This document shows positions 1 to 6,995 of a stretch of 10,216 nt of DNA, piece by piece. The stretch is from Spirochaeta sp. GTDB lineage: Bacteria; Spirochaetota; Spirochaetia; DSM-2461. The position numbers and the translations under genes were made by a program. Under the pieces are notes generated by a model. It was not told where the DNA came from, did not search any database, and worked only from the letters and a program-made list of their open reading frames with translations. Location: contig DAOVYP010000048.1 of the NCBI GenBank assembly GCA_030635565.1, positions 1 through 10,216 on the forward strand, given 5' to 3'. The first letter of the stretch is position 1. Each line of letters opens with the position of its first letter.

Positions 1-2098
1 AAAGCAGGCGTGGTGTGAAAACCCTGATTGCCGAATCCTTATCTCCGTTCACAAGGAACTTCTCGAGCTGACCTTCTTTGAACAGATAATTCTGAACCTG
101 TCGATTCAGTTTTCTATTATAGCTGACTTCACGTTTACTCTCGATATCGTTGAAAGTGAGATCAAGAAGACGAATCATATTGATGAGGATCTTCTCAATT
201 TTCACTCCAAGTTCTATTAACCAGGTGCTTTCAACCGCATGACGTGCGACCCAGATGAGTCCTTCCCGGTATTCGCGATAGTGCTCGATAATTTCCTCCA
301 GTTTGGAAAGCACCCCTTCTTTGAAACCGGCGGAAAGAAGCTCATCCAGCATGGAGCGGGACAGCTGCACGGGGAAAAGTGTCAGATATATGTCATCCCA
401 CTGTTCCACATCACGGTGGACGGCGTAAAGAAAATCTTTGCGAAGTTCCGAATCCTCGAGCTGTGTGAAAAGTTCCACCGGTTCTTCGATATCTCCCCAA
501 AGTTCTTTAAAACCCCAATCCAGTCCCGGATTCAGGAAGGGATATGTCGTGCTCAAGCGCGTGACTAAAAGATAGCTGGCAACCACCTGAACGCTGACAT
601 TACCGGACTTAAGGAACGCGGTGAAATAATCGAACATTTCGGCGAAGAACTCGGAGGCCGGATCACTGTGATCCAGAAAATCCCGAACAGCCTGGACTTT
701 ACCGAAGAAGTTTTTTTCAGCTTTGAACTGATTGAAAGTTTTTTCTTCGAAGCTCATCGGTTTGTCCCGGACTACAAACTGATCGAGTTTGTCAGGGACA
801 TTACCGAAAACAGAATCTGTCTTAAGCGTTTTGCGGGCCTCAGGACTCCATGTAGACCATTCGCTGGCCGTCAGAATCGTGGGTACAAGTTCGGCTTTGA
901 TCTTTTTCATATCCGCTACATTGTCAAAACTGCGAATGATGGTCTTCAGCGCCCAGGGAATGTCCTTTTTAACCTTGGTTTTCAACTTGTCCCTGGAATG
1001 GATGCTCTTAAGCACCCAGATATGATCCCTGGAGAGACTTTGAAGTGCTCCGACCGCCATCTTAAGAGACATGGCATGGGCGCGCTTCTTGGCAAAATCG
1101 ATGATAATTTCATCACCTTTGATTCCTTTGATGATTCCCACTCCCCAGGTTTTGTGGAATACAAAACTACCGGCATCGAAAGAGATATGCTTCTCAAAAT
1201 CTGCTATAGCCTCAAGGACATTTCTCCAATTCTGGTTGAGATTTGATAATCTGATGTACTCATCAAGCTGGCTGTGTTCTGTATAGCGGGCTTTATAGCA
1301 CAGAATAATTTCCTGTCGTGCCCAGTTGTTCCTGCCGTCGTAATTGAGTATTCGCTTAAGAACCTCAATTGCGGTAGCCCACTCTTCACGTTCCTTTATT
1401 GCGGGGTAGAGCTCTTCAAGAAGACTGATGGCACGTTCAATATTCATGGACTTGGCCAATTTCTTTTCAATCAGAAAGAAGAATTCATAGTCATCAACAC
1501 CAAGTTCCACAAGTTTCTGCCAGATATCGCGGACATGGCTGAAAAGGTTTTTATTGACATATCGATGAATGGCCTTTCTGTAATACAGGATGGCTCCCTC
1601 TATGTCTTCGTTTTCCTCTCGTTTTTCAGCAAGGTGGCGGACCATGTCGGTTTCGGAATAATCAACCTTGATAAGTCGTTCCCAAACTTCGTGCATGTCC
1701 TCGGTTTGATTGAGATGCTCAAGGGTTTCGGCCAGGGTTCGCAGGGCATCCTTATTTTCTCCAAAATCCAGGATTCGGCGACAGAGATATTCGACTGCAC
1801 TCCATTTGTGGTTATCGGCGAATATCCCTATCAGATTCAACAGGTGAGAATCGTCCACCTGCTGTTTACTCAAAGAAATAACACCTGAGATATAAAGTGC
1901 GACGATGCTGTTCTTGGTATGCTCGAGATACTCTTCGCATATGATCTGAACTTCGTCCTGGACGCCATTGGCGATGACGGTTTCAATGACACCGTCAAGT
2001 TCCTGAAAGTTACCTATGGCATAATCATTGAGGGTGGCACGTGTCCATTTTTCCTCGTTTAGCATCCCGCTGATATTCTCGATAGTTTTCTCAGGCAT
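1..2098 (-). CDS. greA: Spirochaete-type giant GreA, N-terminal extension (partial, runs off left edge)
   Basis: I translated the minus strand from the ATG at 2098-2096. The frame stays open to base 1, giving 699 residues with no stop. The start MPEKTIENISGMLNEEKW and the following RATLNDYAIGNFQELD look like the N-terminus of spirochaetal GreA, a roughly 900-residue form of the transcription elongation factor that rescues backtracked RNA polymerase. The usual GreA coiled coil and C-terminal domain would be encoded left of the window, so the name rests on the extension alone. Residues about 30-290 are helical and TPR/HAT-like (for example EGAILYYRKAIHRY). Residues about 309-345 hold a beta-rich stretch with FVFHKTWGVGIIKGIKGDE, like a small Tudor/SH3 barrel. 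The rest is helical with many aromatic residues. There is no signal peptide, so it should be cytoplasmic. A GGGGGAGG ribosome-binding site lies at 2103-2110, four bases before the ATG. The gene follows the 315-residue TPR gene by 39 bases and is probably co-transcribed with it. The alternative is another spirochaete TPR-rich protein without a GreA domain. Confidence 0.68.
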   Translation of the reverse strand, partial: MPEKTIENISGMLNEEKWTRATLNDYAIGNFQELDGVIETVIANGVQDEVQIICEEYLEHTKNSIVALYISGVISLSKQQVDDSHLLNLIGIFADNHKWSAVEYLCRRILDFGENKDALRTLAETLEHLNQTEDMHEVWERLIKVDYSETDMVRHLAEKREENEDIEGAILYYRKAIHRYVNKNLFSHVRDIWQKLVELGVDDYEFFFLIEKKLAKSMNIERAISLLEELYPAIKEREEWATAIEVLKRILNYDGRNNWARQEIILCYKARYTEHSQLDEYIRLSNLNQNWRNVLEAIADFEKHISFDAGSFVFHKTWGVGIIKGIKGDEIIIDFAKKRAHAMSLKMAVGALQSLSRDHIWVLKSIHSRDKLKTKVKKDIPWALKTIIRSFDNVADMKKIKAELVPTILTASEWSTWSPEARKTLKTDSVFGNVPDKLDQFVVRDKPMSFEEKTFNQFKAEKNFFGKVQAVRDFLDHSDPASEFFAEMFDYFTAFLKSGNVSVQVVASYLLVTRLSTTYPFLNPGLDWGFKELWGDIEEPVELFTQLEDSELRKDFLYAVHRDVEQWDDIYLTLFPVQLSRSMLDELLSAGFKEGVLSKLEEIIEHYREYREGLIWVARHAVESTWLIELGVKIEKILINMIRLLDLTFNDIESKREVSYNRKLNRQVQNYLFKEGQLEKFLVNGDKDSAIRVFTPRLL

Positions 2099-2137
2099 GA
2101 AGCCTCCCCCAAATATTTTCAAAAACAGTTTTTTCAG

Positions 2138-3085
2138 TTATTCGAAATAAGTTCTGTAAATTGCCGGTGATAGAAGTTTGATATTGATCAATACTTCATC
2201 AATCGCCGACCGGTCCGCACCGGTAGACTGATAATGGTCAATCAACCTGAAATATTGATTAATCAACTTCGGTTTCAGACTTCCTTGTTCATCGCCATCG
2301 GCGATTTCGCTTTTCAATGCGTAAATAGTCTGTTTCAGCTTACCGTATTCGACAGGACTAAGCTCTCTTTTTACATCAAGTACGCCCCAGACAGCACCAT
2401 ATACCGGAAGCCATTCCGGAAAACCCGGATCTTTGCTGTCCCACTCTTTTCCGAGACGGTCAATCAGACGACGAAAAAGCGGTGATACGATTTCATCCAA
2501 CTCGACTTTCCCGGCGTCGAGAAACAAAGCCTCCCGCATCAGGACTTTCGCGGGCTGGGACTCGCCGATGAGGGCATAAGTATCAGCCAGCTCTGCAAGA
2601 AGACGGGAATCTTTATTCCCGGTTAGCCTGACGGCCTCTTCCAGCGTCGAGATGCACTCTTCATACCGGCCGAGTACCTTGCGGCAGCGACCAGCCTGGA
2701 GCAATGCCTCTGAATCTGATGATTCTGAAGCCTGTCTCCGGTAATACCCAAGGGCCTCGTTATGGACCCATTTCTTCAATCGGTTGGATCCTTCATCCAG
2801 AGAATGATCGAATCCGGCCCGATACCGGCAGTTGTAATGGTTCCATTGGCGACGAAGATAATCACCCCTGGGTCCATCACCGTTAAGTGCTTCGAGGCTC
2901 TGAAGCCTTTGATTCCAGAAGCCGCATGCCCGAAGGGCTGAACGTACTTCAAGATCCTCGAAATCCAGTGCATGAGCCTCATCCAGAAGACTCCGGGCTT
3001 CGGTGAAATCCCCTGTTTCGAAGAGTTGATAACTCCTGGTTATCAGGTTATTGATATCGGAGCTGCGCTCATTCTCTTCCAGCAT
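2138..3085 (-). CDS. TPR-repeat protein upstream of greA
   Basis: This is a 315-residue soluble protein with no signal peptide or membrane segment. Residues about 14-47 form one TPR-like helical pair (SYQLFETGDFTEARSLLDEA). Residues about 126-190 hold two more, with LLQAGRCRKVLGRYEECIST and a following AELADTYALIGESQPAK stretch. The C-terminal third (about 195-315) is helical with a distinctive WLPVYGAVWGVLDVKREL segment that I do not recognise from any named family. TPR proteins usually act as scaffolds. Its position just ahead of the giant GreA gene, 39 bases apart on the same strand, suggests a linked role in transcription, but that is inference. The ATG at 3085 is preceded in frame by a stop about ten codons upstream and no alternative start lies between them. 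Its ribosome-binding site is weak: AAGGGC ends about 12 bases before the ATG. A sigma70-like promoter at 3109-3138 fits it well. Confidence 0.82.
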   Translation of the reverse strand: MLEENERSSDINNLITRSYQLFETGDFTEARSLLDEAHALDFEDLEVRSALRACGFWNQRLQSLEALNGDGPRGDYLRRQWNHYNCRYRAGFDHSLDEGSNRLKKWVHNEALGYYRRQASESSDSEALLQAGRCRKVLGRYEECISTLEEAVRLTGNKDSRLLAELADTYALIGESQPAKVLMREALFLDAGKVELDEIVSPLFRRLIDRLGKEWDSKDPGFPEWLPVYGAVWGVLDVKRELSPVEYGKLKQTIYALKSEIADGDEQGSLKPKLINQYFRLIDHYQSTGADRSAIDEVLINIKLLSPAIYRTYFE

Positions 3086-3108
3086 CTCAACACGTCGGCC
3101 CTTTAATC

Positions 3109-3138
3109 AGTATATCCACAGGAGAATCTTAGAGTCAA
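3109..3138 (-). promoter_or_regulatory. Sigma70-type promoter for the TPR-greA unit
   Basis: On the minus strand, TTGACT (3138-3133, five of six matches to the -35 consensus) and TATACT (3114-3109, five of six to the -10) are 18 bases apart. Transcription would start near 3102, giving a leader of roughly 17-20 bases before the ATG at 3085. The site lies in the divergent gap shared with rpe, so the two promoters are back to back. Confidence 0.65.
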
Positions 3139-3151
3139 TGAACAGGAGGCC

Positions 3152-3180
3152 TTGGATCGTATCGGCTGTCAATCTATAAT
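3152..3180 (+). promoter_or_regulatory. Sigma70-type promoter for rpe operon
   Basis: TTGGAT (3152-3157, four of six matches to TTGACA) is followed after exactly 17 bases by a perfect TATAAT (3175-3180). The expected transcription start, about seven bases past the -10 box, falls at 3187-3188, on the likely rpe ATG. If the promoter is used, the message would have almost no leader. The whole motif lies inside the longer reading frame that would start at TTG 3152, which argues against that longer start. Confidence 0.6.
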
Positions 3181-3187
3181 CCTTTTC

Positions 3188-3847
3188 ATGGCAGATAGAA
3201 AGAGCATCATAGCACCATCAGTACTTGCAGCTGATTTCTGTGAAGTCGGCAAGGCCGTCGACCTCGTTATGAAGGCCGGTGGAGATTGGATTCATCTTGA
3301 CGTAATGGACGGATGTTTCGTACCGCCGATAACCTTCGGTGCTCAGATGGTAACGGCGATACGAGAGCGAACAAAACTCACCCTGGACGCCCATCTGATG
3401 ACCGAAAATCCGGGTAATCAGCTTGATGCATTCCTGAAAGCCGGCGTCGATAGATTCACATTTCATGTCGAGGCGGAAACGCATGTGCACAGACTTGTCG
3501 AAGAAATTCACAAAAGCGGCATCAAAGCCGGTATATCAATCGTCCCTTCAACACCGGTCTGCGTCATAGAGGAAATACTGAGTGTTGTCGATCAAGTTCT
3601 TGTTATGACCGTGAATCCCGGATGGGGAGGTCAGTTCCTTATCCCTGAAACTCTCGATAAAGTCAGAAAACTGGCCTTACTGCGCCGGGAAGGAGCCGGT
3701 GATTATCTTATATGCATCGACGGAGGATTCGGGAAAGATACTTCAGCAGAGGTGTGGGCAGCCGGTGTGGATGTCGCGGTAATGGGGTCGGCATTTTTCG
3801 GTGCGGTAAATCCCGTTGAAGCTTTGCAGGAATGCCGTCCTTCCTGA
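3188..3847 (+). CDS. rpe: Ribulose-phosphate 3-epimerase
   Basis: This enzyme interconverts D-ribulose 5-phosphate and D-xylulose 5-phosphate in the pentose phosphate pathway and is cytoplasmic. From the ATG at 3188 it is 219 residues, the normal family length. Family motifs appear in order: IIAPSVLAADF (7-17), WIHLDVMDGCFVPPITFG (34-51), LDAHLMTENP (66-75), VNPGWGGQ (142-149), ICIDGGFGKDT (175-185) and VMGSAFFG near the end. The expected metal ligands H36, D38, H69 and D178 are present, with D38 and D178 as the catalytic acid/base pair. The frame also extends up to a TTG at 3152, adding 12 residues. I prefer 3188 because the protein then begins like other Rpe proteins and because a promoter occupies the extension. 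However, no Shine-Dalgarno precedes 3188, while an AGGAGG sits at 3144-3149, only two bases before the TTG. It heads a plus-strand gene cluster. Confidence 0.95.
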   Translation: MADRKSIIAPSVLAADFCEVGKAVDLVMKAGGDWIHLDVMDGCFVPPITFGAQMVTAIRERTKLTLDAHLMTENPGNQLDAFLKAGVDRFTFHVEAETHVHRLVEEIHKSGIKAGISIVPSTPVCVIEEILSVVDQVLVMTVNPGWGGQFLIPETLDKVRKLALLRREGAGDYLICIDGGFGKDTSAEVWAAGVDVAVMGSAFFGAVNPVEALQECRPS

Positions 3848-3890
3848 GGATTATTCAGAGGTTATTCACTGATACGCCGATAACAAAGAA

Positions 3891-3898
3891 GAGGGGGG
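3891..3898 (+). promoter_or_regulatory. Ribosome-binding site fixing a GTG start
   Basis: GAGGGGGG lies five bases before the GTG at 3904. The reading frame is open further upstream to an ATG at 3832 inside rpe, but that ATG has no comparable site and would put 24 polar and basic residues ahead of a signal peptide. This site is the main reason for choosing GTG 3904. Confidence 0.7.
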
Positions 3899-3903
3899 AC
3901 GCC

Positions 3904-4710
3904 GTGTACAGGCTCGTCCGTATTTCAATTCTCTTTCTTTTATCACTGCAGCTGCTCTCGGCACAGGATTTAATTACTGATGAAGTACTAATAAAGGGGC
4001 TGGCGGAACTGAAAGGCGGAAATATTGAAAATGCCGCATCTACTTTCAGGGCAGTACTTGCTGACGCATCCATGAAGCCGTTCCATCCCGATGCACTTTA
4101 CTGGCTCGTAAAAACAGATATTGCTCTCAGACAATATGATGAAGCATCTCGGGCAGCCGACAGCTATCTTACCGAATTCAGAAGTCATGAATATTTCGAA
4201 GAAATACAGTATCAGAGGGCTCGACTGCTTTATCTCGAAGATGAACCGGATCAGGCGATTATTGCATTGGGAAATTTTATCAGTGAATACACGGATTCTG
4301 TATTTATTTCTTCCGCCTATTACTGGATAGGTGAATCCCTTGTGACTCTTGGCCGACTCGAAGAAGCGGATGCCGTTTTCTCGGAGCTCCTGGAGTCATT
4401 CCCGGCTGGTATTAAAAGAGAAGCCGCCAGATACAGGCGCAGTGAGATATCTCTTCTGTACCGGGAAAGGGAATTACTTGACCTGCTTAAATGGAGTCAT
4501 GAGGAATATCTTCAGGACGCGGAAGATTTTTACCGCAGGGAATCGGAATATGCAGATGCTGTAGCGGAATACAGGAATAAACTCGGTGGTGATACTCAAT
4601 TTGAAATGCAGAGGCTGTATACAAATCGTCTATTGGATTCAAAGAAAAAACTTCTGACTCTTCAGGAATATTATGTCGACGAGTTATTGAGATTATCCGA
4701 TGCAAGATAA
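3904..4710 (+). CDS. Secreted TPR-repeat protein (BamD/CpoB-like architecture)
   Basis: From the GTG at 3904 this is a 268-residue protein that opens with a clean signal peptide: a short basic start (YRLVR), a hydrophobic core of about ILFLLSLQLL, and a likely signal peptidase I site after LLSA (residue 20). No cysteine follows, so it is not a lipoprotein. Residues about 24-170 contain several TPR-like helical pairs (GLAELKGGNIENAASTFRAV, YWIGESLVTLGRLEEADAVF). Residues 200-268 are strongly charged and helical, probably a coiled coil. The arrangement recalls periplasmic TPR proteins such as BamD and CpoB/YbgF, but similarity is in repeat type only and orthology is not claimed. It likely works in the periplasm as a scaffold. 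The start is 56 bases after rpe, and its end overlaps the next gene by 11 bases, implying coupled translation. An alternative start at 3832 is unlikely. Confidence 0.8.
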   Translation: MYRLVRISILFLLSLQLLSAQDLITDEVLIKGLAELKGGNIENAASTFRAVLADASMKPFHPDALYWLVKTDIALRQYDEASRAADSYLTEFRSHEYFEEIQYQRARLLYLEDEPDQAIIALGNFISEYTDSVFISSAYYWIGESLVTLGRLEEADAVFSELLESFPAGIKREAARYRRSEISLLYRERELLDLLKWSHEEYLQDAEDFYRRESEYADAVAEYRNKLGGDTQFEMQRLYTNRLLDSKKKLLTLQEYYVDELLRLSDAR

Positions 4711-5785
4711 ATCGAATGAAACATTTCCACCCAGCTCTCCCCAGTCTTCGAATATGAATGTTGACAATTATTGTTTTCTTGGGAATCAGATAGCGAAATT
4801 CCTGTCATTAGCTTTATTATCAATCGTTTTCGCCGTAAACGCCTACGGTTTCACTCTCACGATAGATGGGAACAATAATGAATCCTTCCTATCGGTGAAT
4901 ACCGTATCGGGAGATGATTTACAATATCCTCTCTGGGATCGGGATAAATTAAGTTCAGGATGGATTCTGGATATTGACGGATTCTATATTGCACCGGCCG
5001 ACAACGGATGGATCAGAGAGTATAGAGAAGTGGACGGAAATCACCGGCTCATGTACGCAAACAGGGCCTATTCCTTTGAAAATAATGCGGTAATTTCATC
5101 CGGCGGAAGCCATATACTGATAACTGTTCGTTTTTTGAATAACAGTACTGAAAGTGTCAATTTTGCACCAATGTTACTGCTTGATACATCCCTTGGCGAA
5201 GTTACCGGCTTACCATTCCATATGGCCGATGGTACCTATGTCTCCGATGAACAATTCTATGAAGGCACGGATGTACCCGATTGGGTGATGAGTTCCAGGA
5301 ACTCAGATACACCTTCGCTCATCATTTTCATGGACGGAAAAATTTCTACACGGCCTCAGTCGCTTACCCTGGCGAACTGGCTCAGACTGAAACAGGATGG
5401 TGCTATGTTTGAACCGGAAATCGGCAGGGATTTCAGCTACCTTCCGTTTTCAGAAGCCGACAGTGCCGTACTCCTCAGGTACAAGGAGAAGAGAATCGCC
5501 TCCGGTGAATCACTTGAGATAGCTCTGGTTGTAGGTCTGAATGAGAATGCTCCGGGCCCTGAGGCTTACAAAATGTTAAATCCGGTTTCCGTTGATACGG
5601 AAGTGGAAAATATCAGGCTCAGGGAATACGCGTTACGTCAGAGAATCGGAGAAATCCGATCTGTTCTCGACGCAATAGACATTCTGATTGATAATGATAA
5701 CGTCATTACCGGAGAGGCTGTAACAGAAATTGAAGTACGAACGGTAAATCAGGAGAAGCTTCGGACGGAGTATGAAAATCTATAA
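4700..5785 (+). CDS. Secreted beta-rich protein of unknown function
   Basis: This is a 361-residue protein from the ATG at 4700, which overlaps the upstream gene by 11 bases. Residues about 33-48 form a hydrophobic signal segment (KFLSLALLSIVFAVNA), with likely cleavage after A48. The 30-residue polar stretch before it is long, and a second ATG at 4754 (residue 19) would give a more usual signal peptide, but neither start has a clear ribosome-binding site. The mature part to about residue 285 looks like beta sandwich: alternating hydrophobic strands, ITVRFLNNSTESVNF, LLLDTSLGEVTG, ANWLRLKQDG and DFSYLPFSEADSAVLLRY. Residues about 300-361 are helical. Similar patterns seem familiar from spirochaete envelope proteins, but I cannot name the family. 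It sits between two TPR proteins, overlapping both, so a shared envelope complex is plausible. Confidence 0.78.
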   Translation: MQDKSNETFPPSSPQSSNMNVDNYCFLGNQIAKFLSLALLSIVFAVNAYGFTLTIDGNNNESFLSVNTVSGDDLQYPLWDRDKLSSGWILDIDGFYIAPADNGWIREYREVDGNHRLMYANRAYSFENNAVISSGGSHILITVRFLNNSTESVNFAPMLLLDTSLGEVTGLPFHMADGTYVSDEQFYEGTDVPDWVMSSRNSDTPSLIIFMDGKISTRPQSLTLANWLRLKQDGAMFEPEIGRDFSYLPFSEADSAVLLRYKEKRIASGESLEIALVVGLNENAPGPEAYKMLNPVSVDTEVENIRLREYALRQRIGEIRSVLDAIDILIDNDNVITGEAVTEIEVRTVNQEKLRTEYENL

Positions 5786-6851
5786 CAGAGACCTGAAGCG
5801 CGCACGGCGATGGCTTGCCGCCGGCCGCAGCTCCAAAGTCATTCATTTTCTCGAACCAAAAGTTCCCCTGTTTATCGAAGACCCGTTATATTACGCGATA
5901 CTCGGGCGGGCATGCCTCGAGTCCGGATTACTTAAAGACGCCGACACATATCTGAGCCGTGGGCTGCAGGCCGATCCCGCCCATCTGGATGTACGACTCA
6001 CCCTTGCGGCAAACCATCTCAAACTCAAGGATCCGGCAGCTGCGGTAAGAACCTGGCTGGAAGTCCTGGATGATTTTCCGAATGACAGGAACGCTCGACG
6101 TGGTTTGAAGTCACTGAAAAAAATAACCGATCAGCATCAACAGGACCGTTTCCTGGAGAGATTCGATACTCGCAGATACCTGCCGTATATCGGGTCAAAA
6201 TGGCCTGGACGGATACTGATTATTCTTCTCATCATTCTCATCGGACTCATGGGTTTTTACTTCAGAGAGACCATCGTTTCCACCCTGACGTCTATCGGTG
6301 GAAGGGACTACCGGCCGGGAACCGAAAACCTGATACCGGAGCCGGGTCGACCACTGACCGAGAGCGGCGGTGATGTCCTGTATCCCATGGAAAGATCCGA
6401 GGTTTCCAGAACACTGAAGAAGGCGCTGAAGCATTTTCAGTCATATGAAGACAATAAAGCCCGATATGAACTGAACAAAATAAAATATTCAAATGCGACT
6501 GAGAATCTTCGCCAGCAGGCAATAGGACTGCTCGAAGCCCTTGGCGAACCGACGATTGAAGATATCGAAACGGATTATTCCTTCGCCGACGTCAATGGAA
6601 CACCCTGGCTCTATGAGGGCAACTGGGTTCTCTGGAGGGGTATGACAGCCAATGTCGTATATGACGAAGATGCCATTCGCTTCGATTTCCTGGTGGGATT
6701 CGAGAGAGGCCAGGTTCTGGAGGGTAAGGTTCCGGTGGAGCTGCCATTTCTGGCCGTTATGGAACCGCTGCCTCTGGAATTGCTGGCCCGGGTAGAGCCG
6801 CGAAACGGCTCATTTGTACTTGTCGGCAAAACTCTTCATTTCCTGCGATAG
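5772..6851 (+). CDS. Membrane-anchored TPR protein with extracytoplasmic C-terminal domain
   Basis: This is a 359-residue protein whose ATG lies inside the end of the previous gene (14-base overlap). Residues about 4-120 carry TPR-like helices (YYAILGRACLESGLLKDADT, AVRTWLEVLDDFPNDRNARR). One membrane segment spans about residues 148-164 (ILIILLIILIGLMGFYF). The basic residues before it (RRY, SKWPGR) predict the TPR part in the cytoplasm and the C-terminus outside. Residues about 210-262 are helical, and 270-359 are beta-rich with GTPWLYEGNWVLWRGM, RFDFLVGFERG and a final VLVGKTLHFLR, possibly a small barrel. I do not recognise the family. Position and topology suggest it links cytoplasmic partners with the two secreted products encoded just upstream. 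No terminator is visible after it, so transcripts may read on toward recA. Confidence 0.8.
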   Translation: MKIYNRDLKRARRWLAAGRSSKVIHFLEPKVPLFIEDPLYYAILGRACLESGLLKDADTYLSRGLQADPAHLDVRLTLAANHLKLKDPAAAVRTWLEVLDDFPNDRNARRGLKSLKKITDQHQQDRFLERFDTRRYLPYIGSKWPGRILIILLIILIGLMGFYFRETIVSTLTSIGGRDYRPGTENLIPEPGRPLTESGGDVLYPMERSEVSRTLKKALKHFQSYEDNKARYELNKIKYSNATENLRQQAIGLLEALGEPTIEDIETDYSFADVNGTPWLYEGNWVLWRGMTANVVYDEDAIRFDFLVGFERGQVLEGKVPVELPFLAVMEPLPLELLARVEPRNGSFVLVGKTLHFLR

Positions 6852-6906
6852 CAGGTCAAACATAAATCAAAGTATACAAACGTTAAGTATTATTTATCGA
6901 TTTCTC

Positions 6907-6936
6907 TTGCGATTCGAAGAGCTTGACGGGTATTAT
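6907..6936 (+). promoter_or_regulatory. Candidate recA promoter
   Basis: TTGCGA (6907-6912, four of six matches to the -35 consensus) is followed after 18 bases by TATTAT (6931-6936, five of six to the -10). Transcription would begin near 6943 and give a leader of about 53 bases before the recA ATG at 6996. It is the best promoter-like pair I found in the 144-base gap. Confidence 0.45.
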
Positions 6937-6948
6937 GGCCTCAAGTTC
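6919..6948 (+). promoter_or_regulatory. Inverted repeat over the recA -10 box, possible operator
   Basis: GAGCTTGA (6919-6926) and TCAAGTTC (6941-6948) form an inverted repeat, seven of eight positions matching, separated by 14 bases that contain the TATTAT -10 box. A second TCAAG (6947-6951) repeats the right arm. The placement suits a repressor of recA such as an SOS regulator. The motif is not the Leptospira box (TTTG-N5-CAAA), the Gram-positive box (CGAAC-N4-GTTCG) or the proteobacterial CTGT-N8-ACAG, so the regulator is unknown. Confidence 0.35.
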
Positions 6949-6982
6949 AAGCAATGGGAGATCCTGCGTCGTCAAAGTATGC

Positions 6983-6989
6983 AGGAAGG
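6983..6989 (+). promoter_or_regulatory. Ribosome-binding site fixing the recA start
   Basis: AGGAAGG lies six bases before the ATG at 6996. The frame is open back to an ATG at 6954, which would add 14 residues not typical of RecA. The strong site selects 6996. Confidence 0.8.
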
Positions 6990-6995
6990 CTGAAT

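Noticed and set aside
239..1888. Plus-strand open frames of 109, 192 and 204 codons
   Set aside because: They lie opposite the continuous 699-codon minus-strand greA-like frame, show no recognisable domain and no good ribosome-binding sites. They are antisense shadows.
2111..2137. A-run and T-run around AAAAACAGTTTTTT between the TPR gene and greA, considered as a terminator
   Set aside because: The symmetric arms leave almost no loop and contain no GC stem, so a functional hairpin is unlikely. The genes are more likely co-transcribed.
3138..3179. Short open frame MNRRPWIVSAVNL with tandem AGG AGG arginine codons ahead of rpe
   Set aside because: It looked like a possible regulatory leader peptide, but it would lie upstream of the transcription start predicted for rpe and has no ribosome-binding site of its own.
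3832..3903. Upstream ATG extension of the secreted TPR gene overlapping rpe
   Set aside because: It would bury the signal peptide behind 24 residues, while the GTG at 3904 has a strong GAGGGGGG site five bases upstream.
6852..6906. Possible terminator between the membrane TPR gene and recA
   Set aside because: The stretch is AT-rich with a short direct repeat (AGTAT twice) but no stable GC stem followed by a T run.
6954..6995. Upstream ATG extension of RecA by 14 residues
   Set aside because: AGGAAGG at 6983-6989 selects the ATG at 6996, and the extra residues are not typical of RecA.
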